Positions 15,096 to 15,192 of a DNA stretch of 15,192 nucleotides are shown piece after piece; the first letter of the stretch is position 1, and the number at the start of each line of letters is the position of its first letter. Source of the DNA: an uncultured Erysipelotrichaceae bacterium (GTDB lineage: Bacteria > Bacillota_I > Bacilli_A > Erysipelotrichales > Erysipelotrichaceae). Location of the stretch: positions 1 through 15,192 of the forward strand of contig CADBPB010000115.1 of assembly GCA_902796525.1 (NCBI GenBank), given 5' to 3'. A program made the translations under genes and the position numbers. The notes beneath the pieces are model-generated. The model did not search any database, had not been told where the DNA came from, and worked only from the letters and a program-made list of their open reading frames with translations.

Positions 15096-15192
15096 TTATT
15101 TGATGATCTTGGTAACGGAACCGGAACCGACAGTTCTGCCGCCTTCACGAATAGAGAACTTTGTTCCTTCTTCGATAGCGATCGGCGCGATC
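15096..15192 (-). CDS. tuf: Elongation factor Tu, C-terminal end (partial)
   Basis: The reverse complement encodes the last 31 residues of EF-Tu, then TAA. It includes APIAIEEGTKFSIREGGRTV and ends VTKIIK. This is the highly conserved end of domain III, which contacts aminoacyl-tRNA. The rest of the gene lies beyond the right edge. It faces the lipoprotein gene tail to tail across a shared terminator. Confidence 0.96.
   Translation of the reverse strand, partial: IAPIAIEEGTKFSIREGGRTVGSGSVTKIIK

Overview
The window looks like chromosomal DNA of a low-to-mid GC Firmicute. The glgC/glgD pair, the EF-Tu C-terminus, the PepV-type dipeptidase and the strong AGGAGG ribosome sites all fit. A gut Erysipelotrichia-like bacterium is my best guess, but that is inference from gene style, not from a marker gene. 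Every gene is on the + strand except a tuf fragment at the right edge. Coding density is very high, and I see no mobile element, CRISPR array, tRNA or rRNA. Region 1 (1-2100) is the tail of an unseen upstream unit: an ExoA/Xth-type exonuclease III with an apparent one-base frameshift near 84-87, followed by a PepV-like M20 dipeptidase. Region 2 (2103-10211) is a compact glycogen operon: HAD phosphatase, pullulanase-type debranching enzyme, glgC, glgD, glgA and glgB. Most junctions overlap by 1-8 nt. GlgC with its non-catalytic partner GlgD makes ADP-glucose, GlgA polymerises it, GlgB adds branches, and the pullulanase-like enzyme removes them. No glycogen phosphorylase is present here. The unit appears to start from a promoter whose predicted +1 is the A of the HAD start codon, which would make the mRNA leaderless. 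It ends in a 10-bp hairpin at 10239-10262. Region 3 (10289-14589) is a second compact unit: a PPC/DUF296 protein, a CobW-family GTPase with a long His-rich loop, a second CobW-like GTPase, undecaprenyl-diphosphatase UppP, and a CcdA-thioredoxin fusion. It also appears to begin with a leaderless-type promoter/start that closely resembles the one in region 2. The second CobW-like protein lacks the usual CxCC motif. Its C-terminal domain instead resembles, from memory, the Cys-Cys end of the YcgQ/DUF1980 (TIGR03943) family. The PPC-CobW-CobW trio is the best candidate here for a little-described metal-handling module. Region 4 (14590-15192) holds a small lipoprotein gene, a strong bidirectional terminator, and the 3' end of tuf (EF-Tu) on the - strand.
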